A DNA stretch of 64,000 nucleotides from Phallus indusiatus. Its lineage: Eukaryota > Basidiomycota > Agaricomycetes > Phallales > Phallaceae. Numbering within the stretch: position 1 is the stretch's first letter; every line of letters begins with the position of its first letter. Of this stretch, positions 12,228-27,040 are shown piece after piece. The notes under the pieces were generated by a model that saw only the letters and a program-made list of their open reading frames with translations, was not told where the DNA came from and made no database searches. The translations under genes and the position numbers were made by a program. Where the stretch lies: assembly GCA_027605045.1 (NCBI GenBank), contig JAQFWX010000062.1:62001-126000 (forward strand). Direction: 5' to 3'.

Positions 12228-12951
12228 TCACAACACCATCCGAGCACCGACAACGAAGCCTCCAACAATAGCGCCAAAGCTTGCGAATAAAGTCATTGAA
12301 TGTTGATTATGTAGATGCCCAACGCCGCCACTGTTACGTTGTAGGTTTGTAAATCAGCTAATTCATTCTCAGGCTTTCATACAACAAAGGACATACTTAT
12401 GATTGCCTGTGGCAGCGACTCCTGCAGCAGAGGTAGCGGATGCGTAAAACTGGGTGAGATCGCTGACAGCGGTTCCAACACCGGAAGTACCCAAAGTAAC
12501 TGCTTTTCCACCGTCTGATGTGATAATGGTAAAAACGCTTCCTGCCGCACCTGCATTTATTGTCAAAAAGTGAGAATCGACGCTTTTGTTTCGAAGGGTA
12601 AACGTTCAAAACACGTACTTGTCACCTTCTCCTCAACATTACCTGCGGCACTCGTAATTACTTCACCAACACTAACTGCTTTTGAAGCTCCATCTGTGGC
12701 TACACTCTCAATCGCAGAGGTTGCCTTGGAAAGGAGAGAGGCAGCTGAAAAACAGGAGTCAAAAGTCTGCTCGCGATATAAAGCTCACAGAGGTAAACGC
12801 ACCATCAGAGGTGAAATCATTGAAAACGCTGTCGACTGTAACGATAAGTGAAATCAAACTTGAAAAGGTAAAACCAAGCGTTATACGTACTTTGAGCTGA
12901 GGCGAACGCGGCTCCAAGAACTGGCAATAATAGAAAACGAATAGCGACCAT
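12228..12951 (-). CDS. Small GPI-anchored-type secreted protein
   Basis: Five short exons join in phase: start ATG at 12951-12949, stop at 12230-12228. The product begins with a classical signal peptide (MVAIRFLLLPVLGAAFASAQ). It continues as a Ser/Thr/Ala/Val-rich, low-complexity ectodomain with repeated AxSxV patterns (SLLSKATSAIESVATDGASK) and ends in a hydrophobic tail (MTLFASFGAIVGGFVVGARM) preceded by small residues. Signal peptide plus a C-terminal hydrophobic tail without a cytoplasmic end is the layout of a GPI-anchored wall or membrane protein. No catalytic domain is visible. Intron borders used include GTACGT and GTGCGT donors, all about 55-65 bp. Confidence 0.6.
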
Positions 12952-13815
12952 AATTACTTGCGGGAAGGATTTAAAATAAAGAATAGGGTAAAATATTTGA
13001 CATTCTCCCTGAGACAATTCCACTCTTTAAGTGTGCCAGACCTCTAACATAGCCGCACGGTCATTTGAGACCTTGGACGACCCTCGAGCAAAATTTGACT
13101 CGTTGACGTCATTGTAATAATTGCGCTAAGGCTTGGCCAAGACTTCGAGCTGTACAGTGCATACGTCGAGCCCACTCCGAGTCGCCAGAGCAGCCGAATG
13201 AAATTATCTTCAAAAAGATCTAGTGATTAAAATTATGCCACTCACAGAATATTATATTTTTTTGCGTATTATGATATCTGGGATTCAGTCCAAATTCGCA
13301 GAAGTTGGAGCCACAGGAATTTTGGAGTTCGGCGTCTAATACATGGCAATGCCAGCAGGCCTTGATTCTTATGTCAATCGGATTATAGTGCAAAACATTG
13401 AGCACAGTTGGCAAGTAGTGTTCCCCGAGTAAATATTTGTTGTATTAGGAATATTCATTTACAACATGTCTTATGATCCCAGGCGACACCAAATGCTTGT
13501 TTTCTCGTTTCTCCCGCCTTGACATGCTCATAAGAACCTAAACTATAACGACCGCCCCACCTTACACTGTCATAAATCATACAGGGCTATTAACTAACGC
13601 CCTTAACGCCCTAAGCCTTAACAGCCATTGATCCTGAATTGATTGCCACACAGCGAGGAATAATGAAGGGAGAAGTCGGCTGTTGATGATGTTATCGCCG
13701 AGCGACTCTGAATCATATACGGTCGTGTGAGCTGCTGATTGTTACTTATTCTGGGACCTCAGGCTTTCATGAAACCCGACTCTGCCGGTCGCTGAGTTCG
13801 GAAAGTACAAATATA
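12952..13815. other. Intergenic region, no gene seen
   Basis: Upstream of the GPI-type gene and downstream of the cyclophilin gene. Only short stop-bounded frames are present. A few short CCCTTAACG-like repeats occur near 13,580-13,620, with no assigned role. Confidence 0.5.
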
Positions 13816-15885
13816 TTACCAACTCGAAAAATCTCCGAAGCCTAGCGTTTTTTGCTTCTTTTTCTCCTGTGGTCCATCCAGTGTGGACAGAGTCTGTCGC
13901 GGTCGCTTTAAGTCAAGGTATTTTCCAACTCCACCGCCATCGCTTCCTAATACAGCATTAGTGTTGGAACCAAGTTTCATCCCGAACCAGTTCATGTCAT
14001 TTGTCGCTTCTTTTTGTTGCGATTCTTTCGATTTAGACGAAAGTTCGGTTTGGTGAGCAAGCTTGCGGGCTAATCGTGTTTTGTACTCTTCAAAGGGATC
14101 TTGGTATCTAAGGCAATTTTAGCTCCAAACAGCACCAAAACACACAGACCGAAACCCACATGACCACTTCCTTTATCCTTACTTCTTTAGCCGGTCGCTC
14201 GGATTTTTCCTTTCTCGGAAGTTGCTCAAGTGCATCAAGAACATCTTCTCCCCCTACTAACTTCCCAAAAACCGTATGTTTTCCATCCAAATTAGGGGTG
14301 GCACGAAATGTGATATAGAACTGTGAACTAATAGACTTGATTGTAAGAAAATGAATCAGAGGAATCAAATTTACACACATACCCGTTGGTACTTGGACCC
14401 TTGTTCGCCATCGCAACTATTCCTCTGCTATCATGCTTGGCGGCATTTTTTGCATCAAACTCATCCCTAAAGGGAGTTCCCCAATGCGATTGTCCACCAG
14501 ATCCAGTTCCTGTTGGATCGCCGGTCTGGATCTTTAACAAAGTCTCAGAAAGAAATACTTTGATGATTTATGAGAGAGAAATCACATACCATGAAATCAG
14601 GAACTAGTCGATGGAATAAGCAATTGTTGTATTTACCCGCTTTGGCCAGCATTAGGAAGTTGTAACATGTTTTTGGCGCCTTTAGTATTGTTAGCTCATA
14701 AAGTACAACAAAGTAAAAACGGGTCGATGGACTTGCCTTTTCACAGTACAGCTCAAGATTCAGACTCGTTCCACCAAGCGTAGTAACAACGCGAACGTAT
14801 GCCCTACGTTTACCCACATCTTTCTCTTTACCTTTCCCTTTCGGGGGATTGGCGATTGCATCAAACATCAATTCTTCCTGTATAAAATGATTCATTAGTA
14901 TTTCGATTTCAAAATGAAGCAAATGAAGATACATACCTCATCGTATAGGGCTGTCGAAGAAGCCGTATGTGGATCAACGGAAGTCGAGGTAAGTGATGCA
15001 CCCGGTAAACCGGTAGAATAAGGTGACGCATTCCCTGTCCGCATAGGTTATACGAGAACGAGCGTATAAAACATGTACATACATGGTAAAGCCGCCTTCT
15101 TCTGGACGGTAGTGGTCTTGACCGTGGTTTTCGTCTCTGTTGGAGTGGCTTTGGACACAGCCAGTGCAGTGGCATAAGGGTTTTGGAGTGTGATTACATC
15201 TTCCCTAAATTCCATTAGAATAAAAATAACCCCGAAACTCAAGACGCGTACTTTTTGAAATCAACATCTGCCACAAGGTCTCTGTTTCCTTTTATGCTCT
15301 CATGAAGGAACACATTCCCTGTAGTGGCAATGGCAACTATATGAGAATGTTCACTGAAACGTTTAAACGAGACAGGGTCGTGAATTTCTCCCTTGGGATC
15401 CCGGGCGTAATTGAGCTTGATGAGAGAAGAAGGATCGATCTTTGTGCCTGTAGTAGGGTGCTTATTATCATGATGTCTGACCCCAAAGGTAAGATAACCG
15501 ATAATTTCACGTAGGAAAGCGAAAAAACGTACTTCAACCAAGGTATAATGTTCACTAGATCAAAAACTGTCCCTGTGCCATCCTCGTTCCTCGCACAAAC
15601 AGGATGTTCAAAGGGTTGAAGGGAAAGCGAGCAACAATCGAAGGGAGTAAGGGCCAGAGGTGTTGGTGCTTTCGATTTCCTAAAATAATGTTCATCGTTA
15701 GCCAAAGATGCAAACTGTTAAAGGCACGTACGCTTTGAAGCCTGAGGATCCTGCGGTATGTTGACCCCATTGGCCTGAATGCTCTGTGTGTGTGATATAC
15801 AACTTGTCATTTGAACCGTGTCCCCTATATATTCAATTAATAATTAGCATTTTGACAGAATTAGATAGTGAGTGGAGGCGTACAT
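13816..15885 (-). CDS. CYP8: U-box cyclophilin (peptidyl-prolyl isomerase, PPIL2/Cyp8 type)
   Basis: The spliced protein starts [18 protein letters not shown], then a degenerate U-box ([18 protein letters not shown]) and [11 protein letters not shown]. The cyclophilin domain follows: [39 protein letters not shown] and [14 protein letters not shown]. The basic tail ends [10 protein letters not shown]. This order is that of PPIL2/Cyp60 proteins, spliceosome-associated nuclear ubiquitin ligases with an isomerase domain. The initiator codon appears to be split: exon 1 supplies AT (15885-15884), a 59 bp intron (15883-15825) follows, and exon 2 starts with G (15824). The usual cyclophilin catalytic Trp position reads as His ([10 protein letters not shown]), as is common in U-box cyclophilins. 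Confidence 0.9.
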
Positions 15886-15919
15886 GATGGTCGGTTACAA
15901 GATTAGTCCCCGGTGTGAC

Positions 15920-17621
15920 ATGTTTATTCGCTCAAGTTATGAAAATCTCTCCCGGTTCATAATGCCATGTTTTGGCGTCTCTCCAAGGGATTTCGAATAC
16001 ATGGCAGTCTCTCGAATATCCAAGGGAGATTTTACAATAGCTACGTACGAGAACCCGTGTCCTCAGGTGACGATTTTACCTTTTGCCAGTGCTAGTTAGC
16101 CTTGGACGGTTCACTGATGCAAGTCCAGGAGGAACGATTCGTGTGCCTTTACATTCACCCAAAGTAATTGGCATCGCCGTCTCACGAGGTGTTAGAAGGT
16201 ATGTCTTATTACATGGTGTCAGTATCTGACTCTGACAAGAATGTCAAGTTATCAGGAGGATGGCCATAATGTCTCTTGCATATCCATAGATCCAGAGGAA
16301 CTACGACTTAGTGTAAAGCAGGCTCATAATATTGAATGGGACATTAACGGAACTAGCAAAGAAATAGCAAGCCAGGTCGTCTTTGTTGGAATATACGACG
16401 GGTATGTTATCAACTATATCCGTATCCTTTACTCTAAATGGCCTATTGACGCGGACGTCAGCCACGGCGGGTCGACTGTCTCTGATTTCCTACGGAGAGA
16501 ACTACATGCCCTTTTCGAAACAGTTGACAAATCTCAAGTACCCGAAATATATGACTGGGTCAAAAGTTTGGGTGGATATTTTAAACGATTTAAAGGTGGG
16601 GCGCTCGCTCAATGGGTGACGGACGACCATTTCGCAACACCACCGCTGGATCTAGAGGCAAGAGCAACACTTGCATTTCTGCAAGTACGTTGTATAACCT
16701 TTTCAAACGTTGACACCTTGCCTAATAACGCGTTAGGCCGATCATCAATTATCCTCATTAAAAGAATCTTCTAAGCAAGGTTCGACCGCGTCAGTAGCGC
16801 TATTTCACACCCTCGATACGCCGCATCAAGTATTTTATACCGCTGAAACAGTTTCGCTCACTGTAGCACACTGTGGGCAAGTGTTTTAGTGAATCTGTAA
16901 AAAATAACATAATAAAAGTTGATGATTTCAGAGATACCCGAGTGATATTATGCCCTACCGATGGCGGTTACGCCCATGCCATGACAGAGGACCATCACGC
17001 TGAAGCTCGAGGCGAATCAGCCCGTTTGAGACGTCTAGGTGGTTCAGGTATAATCAGCGACTCTTTTGGTGAAACGAGGTATGCTCAGAGCGGAAGTCTC
17101 CCGAGAAATTTATAATAATGCGTCTATCAGATGGATGGGTGCATTGGCAAACACGAGAGGGTAAATCTCAGATAGACACGGAAAGAATTTCCTGAGCCTT
17201 ATTTCAATCCCTCAGATTAGGTGATCGCAAATATAAACCTTTTGGAGTCACACCCGAGCCTGAAGTACGAACAAAACTAATAAGAGGTTATACTTATTTA
17301 TCTTCAAGTTATACCCAGATTTGTACTAAATTTGGAATGATAGGTCCTGAATGGGCTTTCAGCGTATCAGTCTCAGACGGCATTACGTCTGTTCTATCCG
17401 ATGACGAGATAGTTGATCTCGCACGATGTTCACCTGACCCTCAGCACGCCGCTAATTCAATTCTTTCGTTTGCTGAAGAGCTTGGGAGCGAGGATAATGC
17501 AACTGTGATTGTTGTTCCGTTGGCTGGTTGGGGTAAAGTCCGGGGCCCAGATAAAACAAAAGAATTACGGGAATATAGGCGGCGCCAGGCCGAAGGATCT
17601 GAAAGACAACGAAGGATGTAA
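15920..17621 (+). CDS. PP2C-family serine/threonine phosphatase
   Basis: Spliced exons give the PP2C motifs in order: GIAVSRGVRRM at the N-terminus, VFVGIYDGHGGSTVSDFLR (metal-binding D-G-H-G-G formed across an intron at about 16401-16467), VAHCGDTRVILC, RLGGSG, GLGD, SVSDGITSVLSDDE and GSEDNATVIVV with the last metal-binding Asp. These are Mg/Mn-dependent phosphatases. The long insert between the second and third motifs resembles the fungal Ptc5/Ptc6 group, often mitochondrial, and the N-terminus is basic and amphipathic. The start is uncertain: ATGs lie at 15884, 15887 and 15920. The first of these overlaps the start codon of the divergent cyclophilin gene. An early 45 bp intron (GTGTCC donor) is needed near 16,056-16,100. 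Confidence 0.85.
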
Positions 17622-17743
17622 AACAATCTAATTGTATATACGGATTCTTTTCGGGTACCTATTGTTTAGTTGATACATAATACCACGCATATTGTCACAA
17701 TTATCTTTCGATAATACGTTATTGAAAGTCTAAAATCCCAACT

Positions 17744-20215
17744 TTATATTTGTGCGACTGCATGCCCATCTGCACGCAAATCGGATCCTGCAGCCCACAA
17801 AATACGACCGTTAGGATCGGGTAATTTCTGGATGATTTGACCTCGGCCGAAGAGAGCTCTTTGCAAACCCGTAACATGGCGGGCGTCATGACCCATATCT
17901 TGAGAGAGATGACTGTAAGTATCTATGACGGGAATGAACGAACAAAAGAACAGACCTTTCAGTTTCTGAATCGTTGCCAAAGATATTCCTTCTTCGAAGT
18001 ACACCTCGCTATTAATATCTCCAGCAGAATCTTGATTCTGAACGGCCTCTTCCTCCGACTGAGTCTTAACTTCTGCATCGGGGATGGCAGCAGAGATACA
18101 GAACCGTGGGGCATCCAAAGCGGCCTGAGGAGTGAAACCACGAAGTAAATTCAAAAGGACTTGCACATGTCCTTGAGGCTGGAAAGACGGTAAGCACAAG
18201 TTTACTTTGAAGAGTTTCCCGACGAACCTGCATGAAACCACCCATTACACCATAGGATAAGAAGAGTTCATCTCCTCTTAAAGCCATAGCAGGAATGATA
18301 GTGTGATACGGTCTTTTGCCTCCCTACCGTAACAAAGTAACAAAGTTATTGACAATCTCTAACATACTTGTACAACGGTACCTTGAGTTCATTGGGGTGT
18401 TCTGGCGTCAGCACGAATCCGCTGCCACGATTTTGAAGTGTGAAGCCACATCCTTTGGGGACGGCACCAGTACCGAAACCTTGTAGTTTTGAATAGAAGG
18501 TCAGAAACCGAGTTACAGAAAACATACCTGCGTAATTACTTTGAATGAAACTGCAAGCATTTCCCCATTCATCCGTTACTGTACAGGGTTAGATTGCACA
18601 TACGGGTTATCAAAAAACACAACATACCCGAAAAGTATACAGTATCAGATGAATTAGCCGGGGACCCCTAGAATACTTGTTTAAGGCGGTTACACCTAAG
18701 CAACTCATCGCAAACTTACATGGCGAACATCAGCAGTGGCCTTGGTGGGATCAAAGATAGTGGCTCTTTTGGCAAGATATTCCTATTTGAAAAGAAAACA
18801 TAGGTTTTAATAAACAACTATGAGAAAAATCTACCTTGCTCAAAAGTTCTTTAACCGGTACATGAACAACATCTGGGTCTGTCACGTAGTATCGACTATC
18901 TACGAAAACGTTGAGACAGTGTCATGCCGTTCTATTGATAGGAAAGTACCAGCAAATGCCAAACTGAGAACACTCAATATTACAGAGTATAGCATCAGCT
19001 AACGGAAAAACTAACCGTAGTGCCTCCACAAGCGTGTGCAAGTACTCTGCCGAGTTATGCTCCATTTCAAGTAGCGGTTTGATCTTCCCTTGAGTTTCTA
19101 AGGTATCTAAGATTCCCAGTGCAAGAAGAGCGGTTATTCCTTGTCCGTTAGGAGGGCACTGAATCAAGAAACTTAATGTTTTCCACCTAAGGTTAGTAAA
19201 AAATATGACAAACCTCATAGATAGTGACTTCATCGGCATATGTGTATTTGATGGGTTCTACGAAATCGGTTGTGTGTTTGGCTAGGTCATCCAATTCCAT
19301 ACAACCACCCTTGCTTTTGATAAGTTCAACAATTGCCTCGGCCACAGGACCAGTGTAGAAGCCAGGCTTGCCATGCTCAACCAGTCGACGAAAGGTTTTT
19401 CCGATATCAGGGAATTTCATTATCTGTCCAGGAAGGGGCGCCTTTCCATTTAACAACATAGCATCACCGTTGGGAGAAGCATGTTTAATGAGTGATTCTG
19501 AGCGTTGCCACTGATGGAGATTGTGAGACAATCAAATATCAAAATAATTAATATCATGCTTACTGCATAACTGTGCAGCTCAGATACTGGAACACTACGG
19601 CGAGGTATTAAATCTAGCCCTTCAAAGGAGTGTATGAGGGCTGACAGAACTCACCCTTCCTCTGCCAAACGGATCGCCGGAGCCATAACCTCAGCAAAGG
19701 TAACCTTTCCGCTACCAAATTGTTCTACCGCATCGAACCAAGCAGCAGCTGCACCCGGAACGGTGACGGAATTGAGATTGGTGACGGGGATTGAATCAGA
19801 TGATACGCCTTGCTGACGCATATAATCAATGGAAAGTTTAGCAGGAGCTCTACCAGATCCGTTCAAAGCTTTGACAGTCTTTGATTTGGCGTCGTAAAAC
19901 AAACAAAATGCATCACTGTCGAAGACAAAGCAATTAGTTTCACTCCCTCGGAGCTCTTGGAAAACATTCGACATACCCGCCAATTCCGCAACAACTTGGT
20001 TCAGTTATGTTGAGAGCGGCGGACGTTGCGACGGCCGCATCGACCGCATTCCCTCCTTTCCTTAGTATTTCCAAACCAGCTTCACAAGCCAAAGGCTGGG
20101 AGCTGGAAACCACTCCTTTTGTGCCATAGACTACAGATCGTCGACTGGCAAACGGCTGCAAGACGACATTGGGTTGATTAACCTTGTTCCAGTCAATTCG
20201 TCCTTTGGCCACCAT
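17744..20215 (-). CDS. Gamma-glutamyltransferase family protein
   Basis: Many short introns interrupt a GGT-fold protein that starts [20 protein letters not shown] and has no obvious signal peptide. Seen in order: [20 protein letters not shown] with [50 protein letters not shown], then [20 protein letters not shown] containing the Thr that becomes the new N-terminal nucleophile on autocleavage, and [18 protein letters not shown]. These enzymes cleave or transfer the gamma-glutamyl group of glutathione or related amides. The soluble, signal-less form resembles bacterial YwrD-type or cephalosporin-acylase-like members rather than the membrane-anchored eukaryotic enzyme. Its 3' end faces the PP2C gene 122 bp away. 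Confidence 0.88.
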
Positions 20216-20412
20216 GTTGAATGTCGAAAGAAGAAATTCTCGTTATCTTTTCCGTTCATCCCGACCGGCTTCGTTGAGCTTCACACCGTGGACAAAAATT
20301 ACGGCTCCCAATACGGGATCGTGACTACGGCAAGCGGCAACCTTCCCATGTGATGTGCGTATGATTAGTTAAGCGTTCTTAGTCACGTCTGTATCATAAT
20401 CACGAGCAAAAC

Positions 20413-22275
<1,863 letters not shown>

Positions 22276-22285
22276 TATCAGCTCA

Positions 22286-25200
22286 TTATGTATCGTTATC
22301 TTTTAGCCATTTCTGGAATACAAGTTCTTGAATAGCTCGACCGATGGCTGCAGACACGGCGAAGGGGACACTAACCGAGATGATGAGCTTCGTCTACTAA
22401 AACAGGATGATAATACAATACCTGTTTCCAATTTGTTTAAGGTACTGACAACATGGATGATAGGTTTCTTCAAATCAACGTGGAAAAAAATTGACATACA
22501 TCGTCCGGTTTATTATCCTCCGAATAAAAGGCAAAAGAGTCAGGAAAACCCTGGGCTCTTGCGTATTCTCGTACGGACAGAATTCGTTTGCACTAAGGAT
22601 AAACAACACTTATTAGTGAAAAGCTGAGGAATAAATTAACGACGCACATAAGGATGAATGATTTTTGCTTGTTTCGCATTGGGACCAACGTTGGTTACAA
22701 TAGTGCTATGCAGATGTAAGTTTGTTATAACGATGAAGAAAGACAGCTACGCACTCGAAATACCCACTTGGGATAAGACGAGTGTACGCATCTACAAACA
22801 CAAATGTGATCTAGGTAAATAAAACCAAATGACTTGAAAACTCACGTCCACGATGTCCTTGTATAGCTTTGGACGATGCCGGATCGCGTAAACCCCATTC
22901 TAAATTTTGTTGTTGCAAATCTAAAAAATTTGAGCATCAGGACGATACGCATACTAATTGAAGGAAAGTCGTGACATACGGCGATAATCTGCTCCATCAA
23001 CGATGGGTAAATCCAATATACTTCCCGCGTAATTAAGCATTAGACTTGAAGAATTCACAATTCCACGTAACTCACTTTAGTACCTTGTCCGACACAAAAT
23101 GTTTTGTATAATGTTGATAGAGAGGTCGCAACTTCGTTCCAATGTCGAAACGAAGCCGGTACTGATATGAATTGACGCATGGCCTCGTATACATAAATTT
23201 GGAATCGCGAATTCCCCATATAGCCTTCCTAGGGCCTACAGGGACTTGTTGGACTTGAGGCCTAACGGGAAGTCCCGACTTGGGGACCATCCTATTTATT
23301 TTTTAAATAAATCAGAAAAAAAATACCAGATAATAAGGTCAACAAGTACCAGTCAAATAGTGGTAAATCTGAAAGCGTCTCTGCAACTGTAACCGTTTCC
23401 AACAGCCCAGTCCCGAGTCCTAAATTAATTGGCAATTTCAAGGTGTCGTTCAATTTGTGGCGTTTACTGGGGCGCGGTAACAATCGACCCACTGGGTCCT
23501 TTCGACCTTTTGATGTTTTGAACCCGTGCGTAGGTTCTGGAAAGCTGAATGCACCATAGGAGGGGCTACTAGCCACTAGGAAAAAACGCGAGCGCGTTTG
23601 AGGTACACCATAGGACAGTGCATACATTATGCCCCCTGACACGTTGTATCTGAATTTTAAACAAATCAAAAATACCCTTAAGCTCGTAGAATTTGATATA
23701 CCCGAGGAAATGTAAAATTCTGTTCAGATTTAGTCGGGAGTATTAATGAAGAATGAAGAGATGTTTTTTTCACATACCTCAACGCCAGCTTTAGTTCCCC
23801 TGCCTTTTTTTCTTCGATTTCTTTTTCCTCTTTCCCTACTTTCTTTTTGACCAATTTCCTGGATAAAAATCCAAGGACCGATTCCAAAACGAAGAAATCT
23901 GGGCGAAGAGCATCCACATATGAAAGCGTTGTAAAAAGCGGCCTTATTGGATCGGTTTTGTGTCGATTAAGGTTTGAATCGTTTTGACTAGTACAACGAA
24001 GAAATGAAGCATTTATAATTGGTGTCTACAAGCTCATAGGCAGTTGCGTACCACGGTGGACCAGAATAAATCAGATCAATTTCTCCTGGATTGATAGTTC
24101 CGTCGACAATCTTGGCCAAGATGCGAGAGGCGTCATTCGTCAGAATTTCTGCGTCTCTGGATAAGTTTTTCCTAAATCAACGTAAGTTATTTTCTATGGG
24201 TCGATGAGAGAAAATCCGGTAAAAACCTCGCCGTCTCAGTTGCCGAAGGATTTTTATCAACGCCGAAAACCGTTTTCATCGAGCAACCTTCAGTCAACCC
24301 CGCTCCAAACCCTGCGGCACCAATATAAGGATCTAGAGCTCGCAAAATACGTTCGCCTCGACAAAGAGATTGAGAGAAATCCTGGGCACTTGCTTCTTCA
24401 AGGCAAGTATCACACGTTTGGAATTCTTCCTCCGTCAAGCTTGAAAAATGTGCATCCAAATTGGACGCCTTGGATTGCATATGAAAGATGAACTGGTTGT
24501 TGAATATCCATTTGGGATCGTTTACACATTGCCTTTCATATTGAGCGGTATGCAAAATCCGAACGCGACCAAGGATATCGGCCGCTTGAATGAATTTGGT
24601 CGACGATGTCATGAATAATTCCATCTGTCGTCAGCATGAAATTAATTCAATACCAGATTCACCAAAATAAAAAATTGAATGTGGCTTACATCGTTGAAAT
24701 GATCTGGATCTGACCGGTCCTTCACTCTGCCGATCTGAAAAATTTCAATCGTGATTTCATCGTCATGAGGTGAAGTGAGGATTCGATTGATTTGACCGAA
24801 TCCACACACGATTCCATTATTAACTCTATAACGTATAAAATCGCGCAAGTGGTACTCGACATTTTTCACACGAGCACCATCTGGGGTTCTTTCAGATAAG
24901 GGTTCCGCGTTCTTAATACACTCGTGGCATTCGTTAATTTCCACTTGTTTGTCTGTGACTTCGACGAAACCAACAGGATTCTTACGATCCCAAGTAGCAC
25001 TGTTGATTGGAGTTATATTTATTTCTTACGTTAACAGAAGGATAGGAAAAGAAACAAGTAACTCGCCAGTAAAAGTACGAATTTTTGTCGGGCCATGTTT
25101 GTCTCGAGTTTTCACGTAGGGAGATTCGGACAACTTTACACTTAGCAAGGACCAGATCGACTGTTATATCTCCACACCCGTCCGCCAAAGATAGGAATAG

Positions 25201-26874
25201 TTCTTGCCCATGGGCAAATTCTTCCAAGATCGTGTCCGCCCCATGAACAAACCAGCGGACATGAAAACTTCTCCGCGAATGTACACGGATGACTTGTGCA
25301 ATCCTACAAATATATCAGAAGCATAGTCACGCCGAAAAAATCTTTCGCTAACAGAGGTCTTTTATCGGTATCACCGCCATCTTCAGAGTCTGATTCACTT
25401 TCCGATTCAGAGTCGCTATCACTGGTATCTCCACCATCATCGATGGTCTTCTTGACAAGAACAAAATCTCCTGGAACCGGCTATAATGATTGTGAAACAT
25501 CCATACAGAGAAAAAATCAAAACGACTCAACGATATAATTGTTTACCGATGGAGGGATTGGAGGCCTCTCTCGGAAAAATAAATGTTTTTTAAGATGAGG
25601 CGGCCATTTACCAACTACTTTAATAGCCGTTTCTAAATGACCAACAATTAAACGATCAATGATGGGCGTAACAGTCGTTTCCCAACACGGAGGTACTTTC
25701 GTCCTTTTCTTCTTTTGAGGGAATACTTCTGGAGCGCGAGCAATGGAACGCGGTAAAGCGCGTCGAGGTAAATTGCCCGGGTCCGTTAATATAATTTTGA
25801 GAAGGGGTGCATCGCTGACATCCTCCCAGCTGACGCTTGGAGTGACGCTAAGGATATCCTGGAGTTCTTCTCGTGTGTATTTCATCTAAAGCAGAACGCT
25901 TATTTCAGTCACCTTGTAGTTAGTACAGGTATGAAGGGACGTACCTCAGGAACGATGTCTTCGGCGGTCCAAGCCTTTTTCAGAATGGGATCCTCATCGT
26001 CTTCTATATTCTCGAAGAATTCGGCTTCCTTGGCATCTGGATCATCGTAGATTTGTTTCACAACTAAGCGCATAATCATTTCCTTCTTGTAAAAAGGGAG
26101 GTAGTATTCTTGGTAAAATTGCGCAGGCGTTCCCAAAATGTAAATTGCGAATTCGGTTTGTATCATTATCTCCCTTTATGTTGCCGGAGGATAATACATA
26201 AGGAACAAAGAAGTATATTGAGATGAAGATGACGAAAAATGTCACTTACTGTCTAAACACTTCAGAGAGAAGTCTCAAAATAACAGTCGTTCTAAAAGGT
26301 ATTTTGACTTGCTCGTAATCATCGTTCTCCGCCTCAGATTTGATATGTGAATGAACCATGCCATAGGCCTCACAGGCACCAGTTCCCTCCGACAAAGCAG
26401 TGATTGGTACTAGAGTACGCATCGCGGCACCGGATTCAAATAAGAAAAAGTCATCAAGCGTCCGCAGTGGAAGGCCGAGTGAATTCTCATGCACTGCTAA
26501 CTCATGCATTAGAGGCTCTTTGCTTTCATTTACGTATGTTCCGTCTTTGGGAAACCTGAATCCTTTACCGTTCGACTTTCGCGATGGCCCCGGTGTCGTG
26601 CCATTTTCCGCACCCGGGGAATCCGAGTCTACCGTAGCAGGAAAACGAACGCGTTTCTAAATTGTGTTGAAGGGTTTGAGACTAGTCAGCAAACACAACT
26701 TAAACACGGATCTCATTAAAAAATCACTCTTACTTTGCCTTTCTTACTCGAATTTTGAACAAGTTCATTCCCATCGTCATCGTGGTTCCGCCGTACACCT
26801 GCAGCTTCAATCTCCCTGTCTGAAGCTTCCAAAATCCCTCCAAAAACGTCCACTCTTCGATTACGACGCGACAT
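22286..26874 (-). CDS. DNMT1: DNMT1-type DNA (cytosine-5) methyltransferase
   Basis: Domains in order: a basic N-terminus (MSRRNRRVDVFGG), an RFD/RFTS-like region (GLPLRTLDDFFLFESGA, FQEYYLPFYKK-like), BAH1 (FHVRWFVHGADTILEEFAHG), BAH2 (VEYHLRDFIRYRVNNGIV, FIQAADILGRVRIL) and the catalytic domain. Catalytic motifs: I GAAGFGAGL; IV PPC-Q, with Cys split by an intron at about 24050; VI as LESV instead of the usual ENV; VIII PQTRSRFF; IX SVREYARAQGFPD; and X QIGNSVPFAV. The last two exons lie at about 22,575-22,300. All key residues are present, so the enzyme looks functional as a maintenance CpG methyltransferase. The start could also be an in-frame ATG at 26898. It is divergent from VPS20 with about 165 bp between starts. 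Confidence 0.92.
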
Positions 26875-27040
26875 ATCACACAATCTGTCGCTCAACAAAA
26901 TAGAGCGTATTCTATGAAACGCGTTTTTTTCAACAAGTTTTGCCTGATTGAACGCGATCGATGGTATTGGTAATTGAGTGGCTTATGTAATTCAATCTCG
27001 CTTAACAGCTTACAGCAAGCTCCCAGCTCTCTGAAGAACG

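Noticed and set aside
22328..22627. 99-codon plus-strand frame after RIO2
   Set aside because: It is the antisense of the DNMT1 C-terminal exons (motifs IX and X), which are far better supported.
22630..22650. C-terminal truncation of DNMT1
   Set aside because: The frame seems to stop after HPYVRR, but a GTGCGT donor just before adds the exons with motifs IX and X, so the gene is complete.
24040..24070. Loss of the catalytic Cys in DNMT1 (GPPW)
   Set aside because: The GPPW reading runs into an intron. Splicing at GTACGC joins TG to T and restores PPCQ.
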